This document shows positions 1 to 11,439 of a stretch of DNA of 52,500 bases, piece by piece; position 1 is the stretch's first letter; each line of letters begins with the position of its first letter. The notes beneath the pieces were generated by a model that worked only from the letters and a program-made list of their open reading frames with translations, was not told the origin of the DNA and did no database searches. Source of the DNA: Prorocentrum cordatum (taxonomy: Eukaryota; Sar; Dinophyceae; Prorocentrales; Prorocentraceae); contig CAUYUJ010003669.1 of the NCBI GenBank assembly GCA_963575745.1, forward strand, positions 1,267,250 to 1,319,749, read 5' to 3'. A program made the translations under genes and the position numbers.

Positions 1-1850
1 CGAAGCCTTCGGTTGCGCCCCCTGTGGGGACACGAACCGTGTGAGGGGTGCGCCGAACTGGGCCCGAAGCCTTCGGTTGCGCCCCCTGTGGGGCCGCGAA
101 AGCCTTCGGTTGCGCACCGTGTGGGGCCACGAACCGTGTGAGGGGTGCGCCGAAATGGACCGCGAAAGCCTTCGGTTGCGCCCCCTGTGGGGCCACGAAC
201 CGTGTGAGGGGTGCGCCGGAATGGGCCCGAAGCCTTCGGTTGCGCCCCCTGTGGGGCCACGAACCGTGTGAGGGGTGCGCCGAAATGGACCCGAGGCCTT
301 CGGTTGCACCCCCTGTGGGGCCGCGAAAGCCTTCGGTTGCGCCCCGTGTGGGGCCACAAACCGTGTGAGGGGTGCGCCGAAATGGACCCGAAACCTTCGG
401 TTGCGCCCCCTGTGGGGCCACGAACCGTGTGAGGGGTGCACCGAAATGAACTCGAGACTTTCGGCTGCGCCCCTTGTGGGGCCGCGAAAGCCTTCGGTTG
501 CGCCCTGTAAGCGGCCACGAACCGTGTGAGGGGCGCCGAAATGAGCCCGAAGTCTTCGGCTGCGCCCCCTTGTCGGGCCACGAACCGTGCAAGGGGTGCG
601 CCGAAATGGACCCGATGCCTTCGGTTGCGCTTGCTGTGCGGCCACGAACCGTGTGAGGGGTGCGCCGAAATGGACCCGAGGGTTTCGGTTGCGCCCCCTG
701 TGGGGCCCGAGGCCTTCGGTTCCGCCCCTTGTGCGGCCACGAACCGTTTGAGGGGTGCGCCGAAATGGGCCCGAGGCCTTCGGTTCCGCCCCTTGTGCGG
801 CCACGAGCCGTTTGAGGGGCGCGCAAAAATCGACCCGAAGCCTTCGGTTGCGCCCTTTGTGGGGCGCCGAACCGTGTGAGGGGTGCGCCGAAATGGGTCC
901 GAAGTCTTCGGTTGCGCCCCCTGTAAGGCCACGAACCGTGTGAGGGGCGCGCCGAAATGGACCCGAGACCTTCGGTTGCGCCCCCTGCAAGGCCACGAAC
1001 CGTGTGAGGGGTGCGCCGAAATGGGCCCGAGGCCTTCGGTTGCGCTCCCTGTGGAGCCACGAACCGTGTGAGGGGTGCACCGAAATGGGCCCGAAGCTTT
1101 CGGTTGCGCCCCCTGTGGGGCCGCGAAAGCCTTCGGCTGCGCCCCCTGTGGGGCCACGAACCGTGTGAGGGGTGCGCCGAAATGGACCCGAGACCTTCGG
1201 TTGCGGGCTTGTGGGGCCACGAACCGTGTGAGGGGTGCGCCGAAATGGACCGCGAAAGCCTTCGGTTGCGCCCCCTGTGGGGCCGCGAAAACCTTCGGCT
1301 GCGCCCCCTGTGGGGCCACGAACCGTGTGAGGGGTGCGCCGAAATTGGCCCGAAGCTTTCGGCTGCGCCCCCTGTGGGGCTGCGAAAAGCTTCGGCTGCG
1401 CCCCTTGTGGGGCCACGAACCGTGTGAGGGGTGCGCCGAAATGGACCCGAGACCTTCGGTTGCGCTCCGTGTAAGGCCACGAACCGTGTGAGGGGTGCGC
1501 CGAAATGGGCCCGAGGCCTTCGGTTGCCCCCCCTGTGGGGCAACGAAAGCCTTCGGTTGCGCCCCCTGTGGGGCCACGAACCGTGTGAGGGGTGCGCCGA
1601 AATTGGCCCGAAGCTTTCGGCTGCGCCCCCTGTGGGGCCGCGAAAACCTTCGGCTGCGCCCCCTGTGGGGCCACGAACCGTGTGAGGGGTGCGCCGAAAT
1701 GGACCCGAGACCTTCGCTTGCGCCCCCTGTAAGGCCACGAACCGTGTGAGGGGTGCGCCGAAATGGGCCCCAGGCCTTCGGCTCCGCCCCCTGTGGGGCC
1801 ACGAACCGTGTGAGGGGTGCGCCGAAATGGGCCCGAAACTTTCGGTTGCC
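1..1850. repeat. 64-bp satellite array with a 33-bp sub-repeat
   Basis: About 24 head-to-tail copies of a unit that starts near 'aaccgtgtgaggggtgcgcc', passes 'ccttcggttgcg' and ends in 'cctgtggggccacg'. Copy spacing is 64 bp, or about 97 bp where an extra 33-bp half unit ('gaaagccttcggttgcgcc...') is inserted. Since 64 is not a multiple of three, the open frames through it (rich in E-A-F-G-C-A-P) shift frame from copy to copy and are not treated as genes. The array runs off the left edge. Related 'ggggccacgaa.cgtgtgaggg' cores recur near 10,900-11,430 and 50,830. Confidence 0.96.
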
Positions 1851-1975
1851 CGTCCGGACCCCCCCCCGGTTGTTGTGAGTGTTGTGGGGGGGGGGGGGGT
1901 GTTGTGGGACACGGGTCGGGGCGCCCCGCCCTTACTAACAACAACAGCAACAACAACAACAACAACAACAATCAC
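1851..1975. repeat. C-run, G-run and short CAA microsatellite
   Basis: The satellite ends in a C-run, 'ttgttgtgagtgttgtg' and a run of about 14 G, then a CAA tract at about 1,937-1,972. No gene. Confidence 0.8.
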
Positions 1976-2865
1976 TTTACCCGAACGCTCAGTGTTCTCA
2001 CCAGTGCCAGGGTTTTCATGCGACGCCAGCCAATACCCCCACTTTGTGGGGGGGCAGTGCAAGCTCTACCAAATATCCACACGACTCTTCGCCACCACCC
2101 ACACCCAGCTTCCCGCCCTATGACGTTCGGACACTTCACTTCGTGGCCTGCGGACGACCGTGGCTACTACACTGGCGTGGAGTACACACCCACAGAAGTT
2201 GTTAAGCCTACGTTCGTACACCCACAGAAGTTGTTAAGCCTAGAAATTTTAAGCCAGGAGGACCACGGTGCGATTCGTGTGATTTTATGATGCGCGGTGC
2301 TAAAATTCTTAAGAAGCCCAATGGTTTTTGGAGATTTCGGCGTGCGCGCGCGAAGAAAAAACGAATGTGTCCCGCATGGTATTATTTGACAGGGATGATG
2401 GCCCTGGCAGGTGCGCAACCGTTGTCGCAGAAGTTCGAAAAAGTTGCTCGCAAAAGCCCGTTTGACAGAAATGTTTAAAAAGTGTTGGGTTTCCTACGAA
2501 TCCGCAAGAGCGCGCGGGATGAGATTTTGACATTTTTTTGTTGAAAAACCATTGGTTTTTTGATGTTTTTATGTTAAAATCGCTCCGAACACTAAGCTTT
2601 TGGAAGGATTTCGTCTTGCGCGCGCGAATGTCCACTTTACCTTATTTTTTGCAAGGGATTCTTGAAATTTGATTATATTAGAACAAGAAATGTCATTTTA
2701 TAGTGTTTTTTGCAAGGGAAAACGGATTACAACAAAACAACCGGATCTTGATGACATCGTATTACCTGAGGCTTCCTCACGAAAATGATGAAAATGTAGC
2801 TGCGGCCTAGGCGGCGCAGGGGGGCCGTGCACCAGGGGCCCCAACAATAATTATTCTTTAGAATT
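1976..2865. other. No gene seen; contains a 25-bp direct repeat
   Basis: Lower-GC sequence without a convincing open frame. The 25-bp block at 2,186-2,210 is repeated exactly at 2,218-2,242 (period 32), beginning 'acacccacagaagttgttaa'. The motif 'gcgcgcgcgaa' occurs twice, near 2,344 and 2,619. Confidence 0.6.
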
Positions 2866-2960
2866 AATAATGTTCAACAACACCAACAACACCAACAGCA
2901 ACACCAACACCAACAGCAACAACAACACCACCACCAACAACAACAACAACAACAACAATG
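2866..2960. repeat. CAA/ACC microsatellite
   Basis: Near-perfect (AAC)n with ACC interruptions. It creates a poly-Asn/Thr frame that I do not call as a gene. Confidence 0.9.
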
Positions 2961-3059
2961 TTGAGACCGTTCGCCCTCATATGCTCCAGTGTCCAATAAC
3001 GCGTATGTCCCAAACCCTCGATGCCCGCCCTCTTCGTCTTCGATCAAACCACTTTTGGG

Positions 3060-3330
3060 GGGTATACCTTTCTTCCCTGCAGGCCGGGCCCCGGCAAGCG
3101 GCGGGGCGGCCGCGGACCGTCGGCCTGGCCAGCGGCAGCGCTGATCGGCGGGGCGGCCGCGGACCGTCGACCCGACCCCAAGAGGGACGGACAGGGGACC
3201 GACCAAGACGACGACGACGACGACGACGACAACGACGACGTCGAAGACGACGGCGACGACGACGACGACGTCGGCGACGACGAGCGAAAGCGAGCGAGAG
3301 AGAACGACAGCAGCGCCACGAAGGGCACGA
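3060..3330. repeat. 22-bp duplication and GAC tract
   Basis: 'gcggggcggccgcggaccgt' occurs at about 3,099 and again about 48 bp later. It is followed by a (GAC)n tract at about 3,207-3,285. All frames here are low-complexity. Confidence 0.75.
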
Positions 3331-3560
3331 AGTAGGCCACGAAGGGCGACAGTGGGGACACGAAGGGAATGCGTATGGGGCCACGAAGACTGTGATCGAG
3401 CGGGGGCCACGATGTGCAGATAATGCGGGGCCACAGAAGGCAACTATGGGGCCACTGAAGAAGGTAGCAACTGGGCCACGTAGGACAATCAGGGGGACAC
3501 AAATGGCGACAGCGGGGCCACGAAGGGCATGCACATGGGGCCACAACGGGCGCGACTCCT
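3331..3560. repeat. Degenerate 'gggccacgaag' repeats
   Basis: Irregularly spaced copies of 'ggggccacgaag' with variable fillers. The core is shared with the 64-bp satellite at the left edge. Confidence 0.7.
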
Positions 3561-3594
3561 GGGTGCCTGGGCGTCGGGAGCGCGGCGCTTGGGC

Positions 3595-3810
3595 AAATTG
3601 CAGGAAATTCCAACGCAAGGCCATTCTTCAGAAAGTTGCAAGCAAGTCTCCAGCGAGAGCGCGACTCCAGAGCGCCGGGAGAGCGATTCCTCAATAAATT
3701 GTAAGGAAGTCCCAAGCGAGAGCGCGATTCCTGAATAAAATGCGAGGAAGTCTCAGGCGGGAGCGGGGGCCCTGCCTTAATTGTAAGGAAGTCTCAAGCG
3801 GGAGCCGTTG
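3595..3810. repeat. Short tandem array, about five ~55-60 bp copies
   Basis: Copies of 'aaattgtaaggaagtctcaa' followed by 'gcgagagcgcgattcc' with substitutions. No gene. Confidence 0.75.
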
Positions 3811-3887
3811 TTGTTGCAACCCGGGGCCCAGGGGGCCAGTTTGAGCAGGAAGACTTTCCCTGTCAAAAAACAGGGTGGATCGACGGC

Positions 3888-4059
3888 AACAACAAGCAAC
3901 AAACAACAAGCAACAAACAACAAGCAACAACATGCACAACAAAAACACCACCACCACCACCAACAACAACAACAGCAACAGCAACAACAACACCAACAAC
4001 ACCAACAACACCAACACCACAAATAACAATAACAATAACAAGAACAATAACAATAACAA

Positions 4060-4112
<53 letters not shown>

Positions 4113-4250
4113 CAAACAACAACAACAACAACAGCAACAACAACAACAACAACACCAACAACACCAACAACACCAACACCACAAAGAACAAGAACAAGAA
4201 CAATCACAAAAACAACAACATCAACAACAACAACAAAAACACCACCATCG
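3888..4250. repeat. Long CAA microsatellite
   Basis: About 350 bp of (CAA)n with CAG, CAC and AAT interruptions. The poly-Gln, Asn and Thr frames are artefacts of the repeat. Confidence 0.95.
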
Positions 4251-4389
4251 CGGAATTCCATTTCAGCCACGCGCCCAGGGAGAGTGAATGACCGTTCAGT
4301 TCAGCCCCCTCACTCTGATTCAACCTGCTTATGGGTAATGCAAGAACTGCTCAGGCGCCACCGCGGCAGCACGTGCCGGAACTCCTCCC

Positions 4390-4485
4390 CAGGTTCCTCC
4401 TCCTCCTCTTCTTCATCCTCCTCTTCCACCTCGTCTTACCCTTCCTCCTCTTCCGCCTCCTCCTCCTCCTCCGCAGCCTCTGAAT
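4390..4485. repeat. TCC/TCT microsatellite
   Basis: Pyrimidine trinucleotide tract in the unassigned stretch between the CAA tract and the next satellite. Confidence 0.85.
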
Positions 4486-4524
4486 CCCTCTAAGCTTCGA
4501 TGTTTCCTCTGAATATGAATAAAA

Positions 4525-5410
4525 CGTCGCTCCGCTGGGCTCCCCAGCAGCTCTCGACGGTGGCGACGGTCTCGCAAATCGCAACCCACCAGGGATGGCA
4601 AGGTCTCCTGATGGACTGGGTTAGACGTCACTCCGCTGCACCCCCAAGCAGCCCTCGGAAGTGGCAACGGTGTCGCAGATCGCAGCCCCACAGGGATGGC
4701 GAGGTCTCCCAATGGTCTGGGTAAGACGTCACTCCGCTGGACCTCCCAGCAGCTCTCGAAAGTGGCGACAGCTTTGCAGATCGCAGCCCCACAAGGATGG
4801 CGAGGTCTCCTGGTGGTCTGGGTATGCGTCACTCCGCTGCACCCCCCTGAAGCCCTCGAAAGGGGCAACAGTTTCGCAGATCGCAGCCCCACAAGGATGG
4901 CGAGGTCTCCTGGTGGTCTGGGTATGCGTCACTCCGCTGCACCCCCCAGCAGCCCTCGAAAGTGGCAGCAGTTTCGCAGATCGCAGCCCCACAAGGATGG
5001 CAAGGTCTCCTGGTGGTCTGCGAAAGAAGTCACTCCGCCGCCCCCCCCAGCAGCCCTCGAAAATGGCGACGGTTTCGCAAATCGCAGCCTCACCAGGGAT
5101 GGCAAAGCTTCTGGTGGTCCGTGTAAGACGTCACTCCGCTGACCCCCAAGCAACCCTCGGAAGTGGCGACAGCTTGCCAGATCGCAGCCCCCAACAGATG
5201 GCGAGGTCTCCTGGTGGTCTGGGTAAGACGTCACTCCGCTGGACCCCCCAGCAGCCATCGAAAATGGCAAAAGTTTCGCAGATCGCAACCCCCAACAGAT
5301 GGCGAGGTCTCACTTGAGTCTGGGTATGACCTTTCTCCGCTGGATCCCCCAGCAGCCCTCGAAAGTGGCTACAGTTTCGCAGATCGCAGCCCCCCAGGGA
5401 TGGCCAGGTA
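4525..5410. repeat. ~100-bp satellite, about nine copies
   Basis: Each copy holds 'cgtcactccgctg', 'cccagcagccctcgaaagtgg', 'cgcagatcgcagccc' and 'ggatggcgaggtctcctggt'. Copy spacing is about 96-104 bp, and the array ends near 5,405. Open frames across it on both strands change register between copies and are not called. Confidence 0.94.
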
Positions 5411-6095
5411 GGAGGCAAGCTGGCACGCAGGAAGGAGCGAGGTGAGAGGCAGAGAGGAGGGGGGCGGGAGCGCGGGCAGTATTACCCAAAACGAATACCC
5501 AACGCAGGAGGGTTGGGAAAAAACTGTTTCCAAGACGCCTCCGAGACGCCTCCCATAAAACCCCATCAACCATCCGAATGACCTCAGACCCGCAACCCGG
5601 GCACGGTGGCAAGATGTGCCGAAGGCCATTCGATAATCATCCGTTTGGTGTTTTGACAGATGCCCTCCGTCTGTGTACGCGGGTTCTCGCCCCATTCCCC
5701 ATGCATGCACGGCGGATACTGAGAATGTCAGCCCAAGAGGCCCCGAAAAGGCCCCCATGAAGCCCCAAAGAGCTCCCCAAAAACCCAAAGGCGCACAAAA
5801 GGCCTTCAGGAGCAACGCGCAACAACCGCCAATTTCCCAAGGGGTCGGCGGTGTGGCGTAAGCCCAGCAAACAGTTGGTTGTTGCACGCTCGATGCGCTC
5901 TCTGCTGGTGGATTATGAGTCATGCAACTTGTGTACAGCGACAATGTTGCGAAACCCACGCGAAGCAAGCTGTTTAGTGCCAACTACGGAGTAGCATCCA
6001 GCCAGCCCCTTGGGTTAAAGTGGTCCAATAAACTCATCCTTTCCGGGAGGTGTACCTCCCTTTCCTTTCTGGATGGTGTTTGATGGGTATTGCCG
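5411..6095. other. No gene seen
   Basis: Mixed-composition sequence with no domain, RNA gene or strong repeat apart from a short 'ccccaaaaggcccc'-like patch at 5,735-5,800. Confidence 0.5.
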
Positions 6096-6660
6096 AGCGT
6101 CGGGGCGCCCAAGAAGACTGAAGATGGCTCCAAGAGGTCCTCCGATGCGCCAAGATGGTCTCTAAGATGGCTCAAAATATCCGACGATGGTTCAAGATAG
6201 CTGCCGACATGCCTCCAAGAGGTCTGACGAGGGCCACAAGACGGCTCCGAGTGCTCTCGGAGCCCCTCAGAGACCCCAAGAGGCCAAACTCCCCACTTTG
6301 AGAGAATGACGGTTGCTTGCTTGCTTGCTCGTCTTTCCGCTTCATGGCCCCAAGATGGCCCAAGAGAGGCCCAAGATGCCCCCCAAACGGCCCCAAAAGC
6401 GCCCAAGAGCGGCCCAATAGGAGCCCAGCGGGCGAATTCGAGTGCTCTTTGGGGGGGGGGGGAGGAGGCGAAATCGTAGAACCCCCCGCTCTTTTGAGAG
6501 ATGGCTTCGGAGATGGCCCCAAGAAGCCCTCCTGGGCTCTAAAGGGACCCCCAAGAAAATTCCAAGAGGGCCCCATGAGGGCCACAAGGCCCCGGAAAAG
6601 AGCCCCAAGATGACCCCAAGATCCACAAAAAGAGTTCCAAGATGGCTCTAAGAGGCGAGT
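6096..6660. repeat. Degenerate 'ccaagatggccccaag' repeats
   Basis: Short-period, strongly diverged repeats of the type 'gccccaagatggctccaaga', broken by a G12 run near 6,452. Related purine/GGCC patches recur at 23,930-24,110, 27,470-27,530 and 29,650-29,965, so this is a dispersed simple-repeat family. Confidence 0.75.
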
Positions 6661-6674
6661 TTGAGAGCTCTGTA

Positions 6675-6675
6675 T

Positions 6676-6706
<31 letters not shown>

Positions 6707-7000
6707 GGTGGTCGTCGTCGTCATCGTCGTGATCGTCGCCGTCTTATTCTTCGACGTCGTCCTCTTCTCGTCGTCGTCGTCTTCCTTCTCCTCCTCCTCT
6801 TCCTCCTCCTCCTCATTCCCTCGCACCCGCGCGGGCCGAAGGGATGGCTCGAAGAGGCCCTCAAGGGCCACCCCCTCGCTCCCTCGCTCCCAGGGGTGAC
6901 CCAGCAGGCTCCAAAGAGATCTCCTCATCCTATTCTTCCTCCTTCTCCTCCTCCTCCTCCTCCTTTGTCCTCCCTCTCCTCATCCTCCTCTTCCTCCCCA
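6675..7000. repeat. GTC/TCG and TCC microsatellites
   Basis: (GTG GTC) and (GTC)n at about 6,675-6,735, TCC/TCT tracts at about 6,775-6,825 and again at 6,930-7,000. Confidence 0.85.
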
Positions 7001-7169
7001 ACGGGTTCCACGAAGGATTTCCTCAACAATTGGGGGAACACATGGTCCACTGGCTTGGCCAAACTTTGCCCAAACGTTTGGCCCCAGAGGCGTATCCTAA
7101 GTGGCAGGGGGCGGCGGTGATTCGCCGTAGGCGTCTTCGAGAAATGAATGGATGGAGACTGGTTCGGAG

Positions 7170-7640
7170 CACTTCGCCTGAGATGTCATCAGATGGTTGT
7201 TGGTTTTGCCCCTGGTTTGGCCTGATTTGGTTTGGCTTGGCAGGGCGCCCCGCCTGAGACATCCTCAAACTGTGCCCGGTTTTGCCCCTGGCTTCGCCTG
7301 AGACGTACTTGCGGTTTGGTTGATTTGGTTTGGTGTTTGCGCGGTTTTAATTGAGACGTCCTCATAATGTGCCCGGTTTGGCTTGGTCTTGGCGCGGTTT
7401 CGCCTGAGACGTTCTCACACTTTGCTTGGTTTGCCTTGGATCCGACGCGGTCTTCCCCGAGATGACCCCACAAATGACGTGGCTTCTTTTGGTTTCGGAG
7501 CGGCTTCGCCTGAGGCTTGTTTACGATTTCTACTGGCCTCATTTGGGCGCACTTTCGCCTGAGGCGTCCACACGATTTGCATGGTTTGGAAACGGTTTCG
7601 CTTGAAGAGTCCTCACACATTGTTCGATGTGCCATGATTC
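7170..7640. repeat. Degenerate 'ttcgcctgagacgtcctcac' repeats
   Basis: About seven diverged ~60-70 bp units combining 'cgcctgagacgtcctcac' with 'gcccggtttggcttgg'. No gene. Confidence 0.75.
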
Positions 7641-7689
7641 GTCATGTCTTGCCTGGTTTGACATGGCTCGGGCGGTGCACTGCGGCGTA

Positions 7690-8400
7690 ATGTGCGTGGT
7701 GCTGACTTCGTGAACTCAAGTTTGCGGTATGAGTTACGTGGTTCAAGCCGACATCGTCGCAAGCTGTGGTGCCAGGTAGGTGGTGCAAAGTATGGTGGAA
7801 GCTGTGTTGAGCAAGCTGCGCGGTGCAACCCCACATCGTCGCAGCTATGTGATGCAAGCTATGTGCTGCGAAATATGTGATACACGCTATGTAAGTTAGG
7901 CTATGTGATGCAATCCCTCACGGTCGCAAGCTAACCGGTGAAACCTATGTTTGCCAAAGTATACAGCGGAAGCTGTGCGGTTCACTATATGTGGTCCATG
8001 CCCACATCTTCTCGCGGCGGTGGCCTGGTGTCCAGCACAGTTTGCCACTGGAAGATGCCAATGTGCGATATGTTCGGTTGTCATGTACGCGCCCGTATTG
8101 TCTGCATGATATTCCTTGATGTGGAATCACTGAAATTGCACTTGTAATTGTAACGTCATAGCGAATGCTGCGCGTAGTAGTCGTTGTCGAGGAAGAGGGG
8201 TGGTCATTAAGGGGACTGGCTGGTATTGCATTCGTTGGTGTTTCGGATGACGACCGTGCAAAATAAAGGGGGGAGTCGACTGTCCTCACTCGACAAGGGA
8301 ATCCATGTGGCGCAACCTACGTGGTGCAACTTGCTGCAGGCATTCAATGTACGTGGTGCAACCTAGGTGCCCAAATCCTGCACTTGTTCAAGCTACGGGG
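7690..8400. repeat. Degenerate 'ctatgtggtgcaagct' repeats
   Basis: Loose repetition of 'gtggtgcaa', 'tatgtgatgcaa' and 'catcgtcgcaagct' at irregular spacing. 8,410-8,627 shows no gene. Confidence 0.6.
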
Positions 8401-8627
8401 CGCACTCTGTAGATTGCAACCGCTGCGCGCATAGTGAAGCCAGCGAGCGAGGCTCTCACCAGGCGACCGGATGCGCTGACGAGGCGCCCACGGGCGGCCA
8501 CGGCCACTAGCCGAAAAGCTGGCAGACCCAGCCAGCGAACGAGTCGCCCGCTAAGCGTCCAGGATGTGACCACGGGCGCCTCCAAGGCGCCCACTAAGGG
8601 GAAACGCTGGCATACCATGCCAAACAC

Positions 8628-10012
8628 TTACAGCACAAGGTCAGAGCCCCTTGCTGGACGCGCGGCTGTGGCGGAGCCCGTGGTGATCGTGCTGGTGTGT
8701 CCACGCTCCCCGCAGCTGGGATTTTCTCTTCGCAGCGAAAAGGCGCGGTACAGCAGCAGCAGTAAACTGACTGATGCAACGTCGGGCCTCCCTCCCCCGA
8801 CGAATAGGCACTCAGCATCTGAGGCAAGGAAAATTCTGGCAGCTTCCAAATAACCTTGTGTATCTACGTATTGGTTCTTTAAACAACCAATCCGAGGATC
8901 TGGGTTGCTGTCAGAGGTGTTACCAATCAGCCACTCCTGGTTCTCTGACGTTGAGTCGATTTTGTTACGCACACAATTGTGCTGAGTCGCAAAGACGCCT
9001 GTCTTTCCACATTGCCCAACCGATTCACCTGGTATGAGCTGAACTCCACCACTTTTTCTACGTACAGCTTCTAAAACAGCTTGTTCAAACAAAGGGTCGT
9101 CCAAGTCACGTCCGATGGTAGCGCTGCCTCATTCGCTCAACAATTGAATAGCAAAGCGATCTGCAAATATGGTTCCACCATTGACTGAATTTCCGCCACC
9201 TGCAACAATCGGAAGGGCCTTGGCAATATTGATCCATTCAAGAAGCTCCTTGCGCAGGGTAACATCCAAATTGAGCATGAGAGCACCATGGCGTGAAGAG
9301 CGAACTGCTTCAAGAAAACACAACGTGCGTACCCAAATTGTCAATTTGAATACGCAACTCCCGAAGCCGAAGCCCCGTGACTCATTCTGCCAAAGATAAT
9401 CTGGTATCCAACTCACCAGATCACTGCATGTGACATTGAGCGCGTTGTCTTGCCAAGTTGGCCCAATGGCTTGCACGCACTTCTTATGTCTGAGTTAACC
9501 AAGAGCAGTAACGATTAAAGACGCCCTGCTAGCGCTGTAAACTCTCCGAGCATTGGCAAGAACGTTATCAAATAAAGCCACCGTTGACATGTCGACTGCA
9601 ACCATGATTGCTGCTCGCTCTTGTCTGGCAAATTCATCACGCACCAAAGATATTCCATTCGGAACCTTCGAAGGCCGCATGCATATCATTAGAAGTGGTG
9701 GGCCAAGGTTTGGTCCTGCAAACAGGCGCGTACGGTGACACTCATGAATATGAACGTGAGTTTGTTTTGATATATAAATCCCAAAATGCCCAGTACTAAC
9801 GAAACCGATATCGTTAGGCGTTGGCTAAAACAACCGGCGGCTGCGCATCGAAAGTCCAAGCATGCAAATTTGTTTACATTGCGTCATGGGCCGAGCCTCT
9901 GTATGTACTCGGCCATAAGTCGAAGGATCAACAACCATCGAGATACAAATGACCAGAACCTCTGCGCTTGATAAGCTGAAGATCGATGTTAAGCCTACTT
10001 GATCCCAAACGG
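8628..10012 (-). pseudogene. Decayed retroposed gene of unknown function
   Basis: Seen: one minus-strand frame of about 460 codons interrupted by only three stops (TAG 9,825-9,827, TAA 9,495-9,497, TGA 9,129-9,131). At this base composition a random frame would have about twenty. The residues are not low-complexity: stretches such as IPDYLWQNESRGFGFGS, LRKELLEWINIAKALP, GGGNSVNGGTIFADRF and DLDDPLFEQAVLEAVRRKSGG read like ordinary protein. The family is not recognised. No spliceosomal intron is needed to keep the frame, and the frame lies directly downstream of tandem spliced-leader relics at 9,998-10,031. That is the signature of a trans-spliced mRNA copied back into the genome. Inference: a dead processed gene. 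The true start and 3' end are not defined, and the last ~80 codons may be flanking sequence. Confidence 0.6.
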
Positions 10013-10031
10013 TTTGAGCCAAAGGCTACGG
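9998..10031 (-). other. Tandem relic spliced-leader sequences
   Basis: On the minus strand 'CCGTAGCCTTTGGCTCAAA' (10,031 to 10,013) matches the dinoflagellate SL (CCGTAGCCATTTTGGCTCAAG) except for a 2-nt deletion and the last base. It is followed at once by 'CCGTTTGGGATCAAG' (10,012 to 9,998), which matches the 3' part CCATTTTGGCTCAAG at 12 of 15 positions. A full SL followed by a 5'-truncated SL is the arrangement known for recycled dinoflagellate mRNAs. No SL-RNA gene body (donor GT plus Sm site) follows, so this is a relic rather than an SL gene. Confidence 0.65.
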
Positions 10032-10280
10032 TGCCCCCCGCGACTGGGATTGAAAACATAATTGGCGAAGGGATTGCAAAACGAACGTGCGAAAATGCCT
10101 CCCGTTACTCCCTCCACCGCGCACCACAGGAACATGGTGAGATCATCCCCCCCTCCCAATACACACGCGCTGCGGCAATGAGACATGTTCCGGCAGACGT
10201 GCAGTTCACGCGTTGAGGAATCCAGACAGCCCTGCAAGACAGTGAGGCAGAGAGAGAGAGAGACAGACAGAGAGAGAGAA

Positions 10281-10312
<32 letters not shown>

Positions 10313-10870
10313 CACCGAAACATAGAGTAAGAGGGAATCGAGATGCGACAATAGAGGCAAAAAGGAAGACGAATAGAGGAGGCATGCGGACTCGCATGCA
10401 GGCAAACACGTGGCCTGCTCCGAAAATTCAAGGGTACCCTGGCGTTGACCTCCCTTGGAGGGCCATCTTGCACTTCCGCTGGCTTTCGGCAGCCTCCCGC
10501 CGGGCGCAGGATGCCAAACCTTTCGTTCCCTTGGCGAGGCTGCTTTCTCTGGAGCAGGCCTTGTGGAGCCGCACCAGCCGATCGAGGCGGACAGGCTCCC
10601 TGAGGCCAGTACCGCCACGGCGCGCGAACCTCGCCCAGCCCGCGGTGTGACATGCGCCCGGGGGGCGTCCTAAAACGAGGACATCGCCGCAAGGATGAGC
10701 TCACCTTCCACCTCCGTCGCCGCCCCCGGATCCGGGTTGCGCGTGTTTTTTTTTCGGGGTGGAGTGGGGGAGGACGCGAAACAGGAAAGACGGATAGAAG
10801 GAAAACGTGATGAGAAAATTCGCCTGGCGACGGGCCCGACCGTATGCAGTTGTGGGTACCGTCGTTGTGA
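10032..10870. other. GA microsatellite and unassigned sequence
   Basis: A (GA)n tract lies at 10,243-10,312. 'cttccgctggctttcggcag' at 10,474 resembles a motif near 35,565 and the intron repeat arms at 42,651-42,772. No gene is supported. Confidence 0.6.
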
Positions 10871-10879
10871 ATATCGTGG

Positions 10880-11435
10880 TACGTGGATCTCTTTATGGGG
10901 CCACGAAACGTGCGAGGGGTGCGCCAAATCCTGGATGGAACCGCATGCGGGCGCTGCCACTGGGGCCTCATGTGGATCACCCTATGGGGCCAGGAAGCGT
11001 GTGAAGGATTCGCCGAAATGAAGGGTGGAACCGCATGCGGGGCACTGCCACTGGGGCCTCAGGTGGAGCACCCTATGGGATCAGAGGGTGGAACCGCATG
11101 CGGGCGCTGCGTCTGGGGCCATCAGTGGAGCTCTCTACGAGGCCACGAAGCGTTTGAAGACTGGCCGACGTATTGGTGGAACCGCATGCGGGCGCTGCCG
11201 CTGGGGCTTTCGGTGGAGCTCCCTATGGGGCCACGAAGCGTGTGAGGGCTGTGCCATAATATGGGTGGAACTGCATGCGGGCGCTGCCACTGGAGCCTTC
11301 GGTGAACCTTCTCATGGGGCCATGACGCGTGCAAAAAGTACATCGACATGGGGGTGGAACCGCACGCGGCCGCTGCCAGTGGGGTCTTCTGCGGCCCCCA
11401 GCATGAGGCCACGAAGCGTGGGGGGTGTGCCGAAA
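10880..11435. repeat. ~64-92 bp satellite, about six copies
   Basis: Units carry 'ggaaccgcatgcgggcgctg', 'ctggggc' and 'tatggggccacgaagcgtgt'. Copies of the first motif start near 10,938, 11,026, 11,090, 11,176, 11,268 and 11,354. The 'gggccacgaagcgtgtgagg..tgcgccgaaat' part is homologous to the satellite at 1-1,850. Confidence 0.88.
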
Positions 11436-11439
11436 TTGG

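Noticed and set aside
1-1850. Overlapping open frames of 60-140 codons rich in EAFGCAPCGA
   Set aside because: They are readings of a 64-bp satellite. The unit is not a multiple of three and all three plus frames are equally open.
10380-10980. Large minus-strand frame overlapping a GA tract
   Set aside because: Ser/Leu-rich microsatellite reading with no domain in the remaining part.
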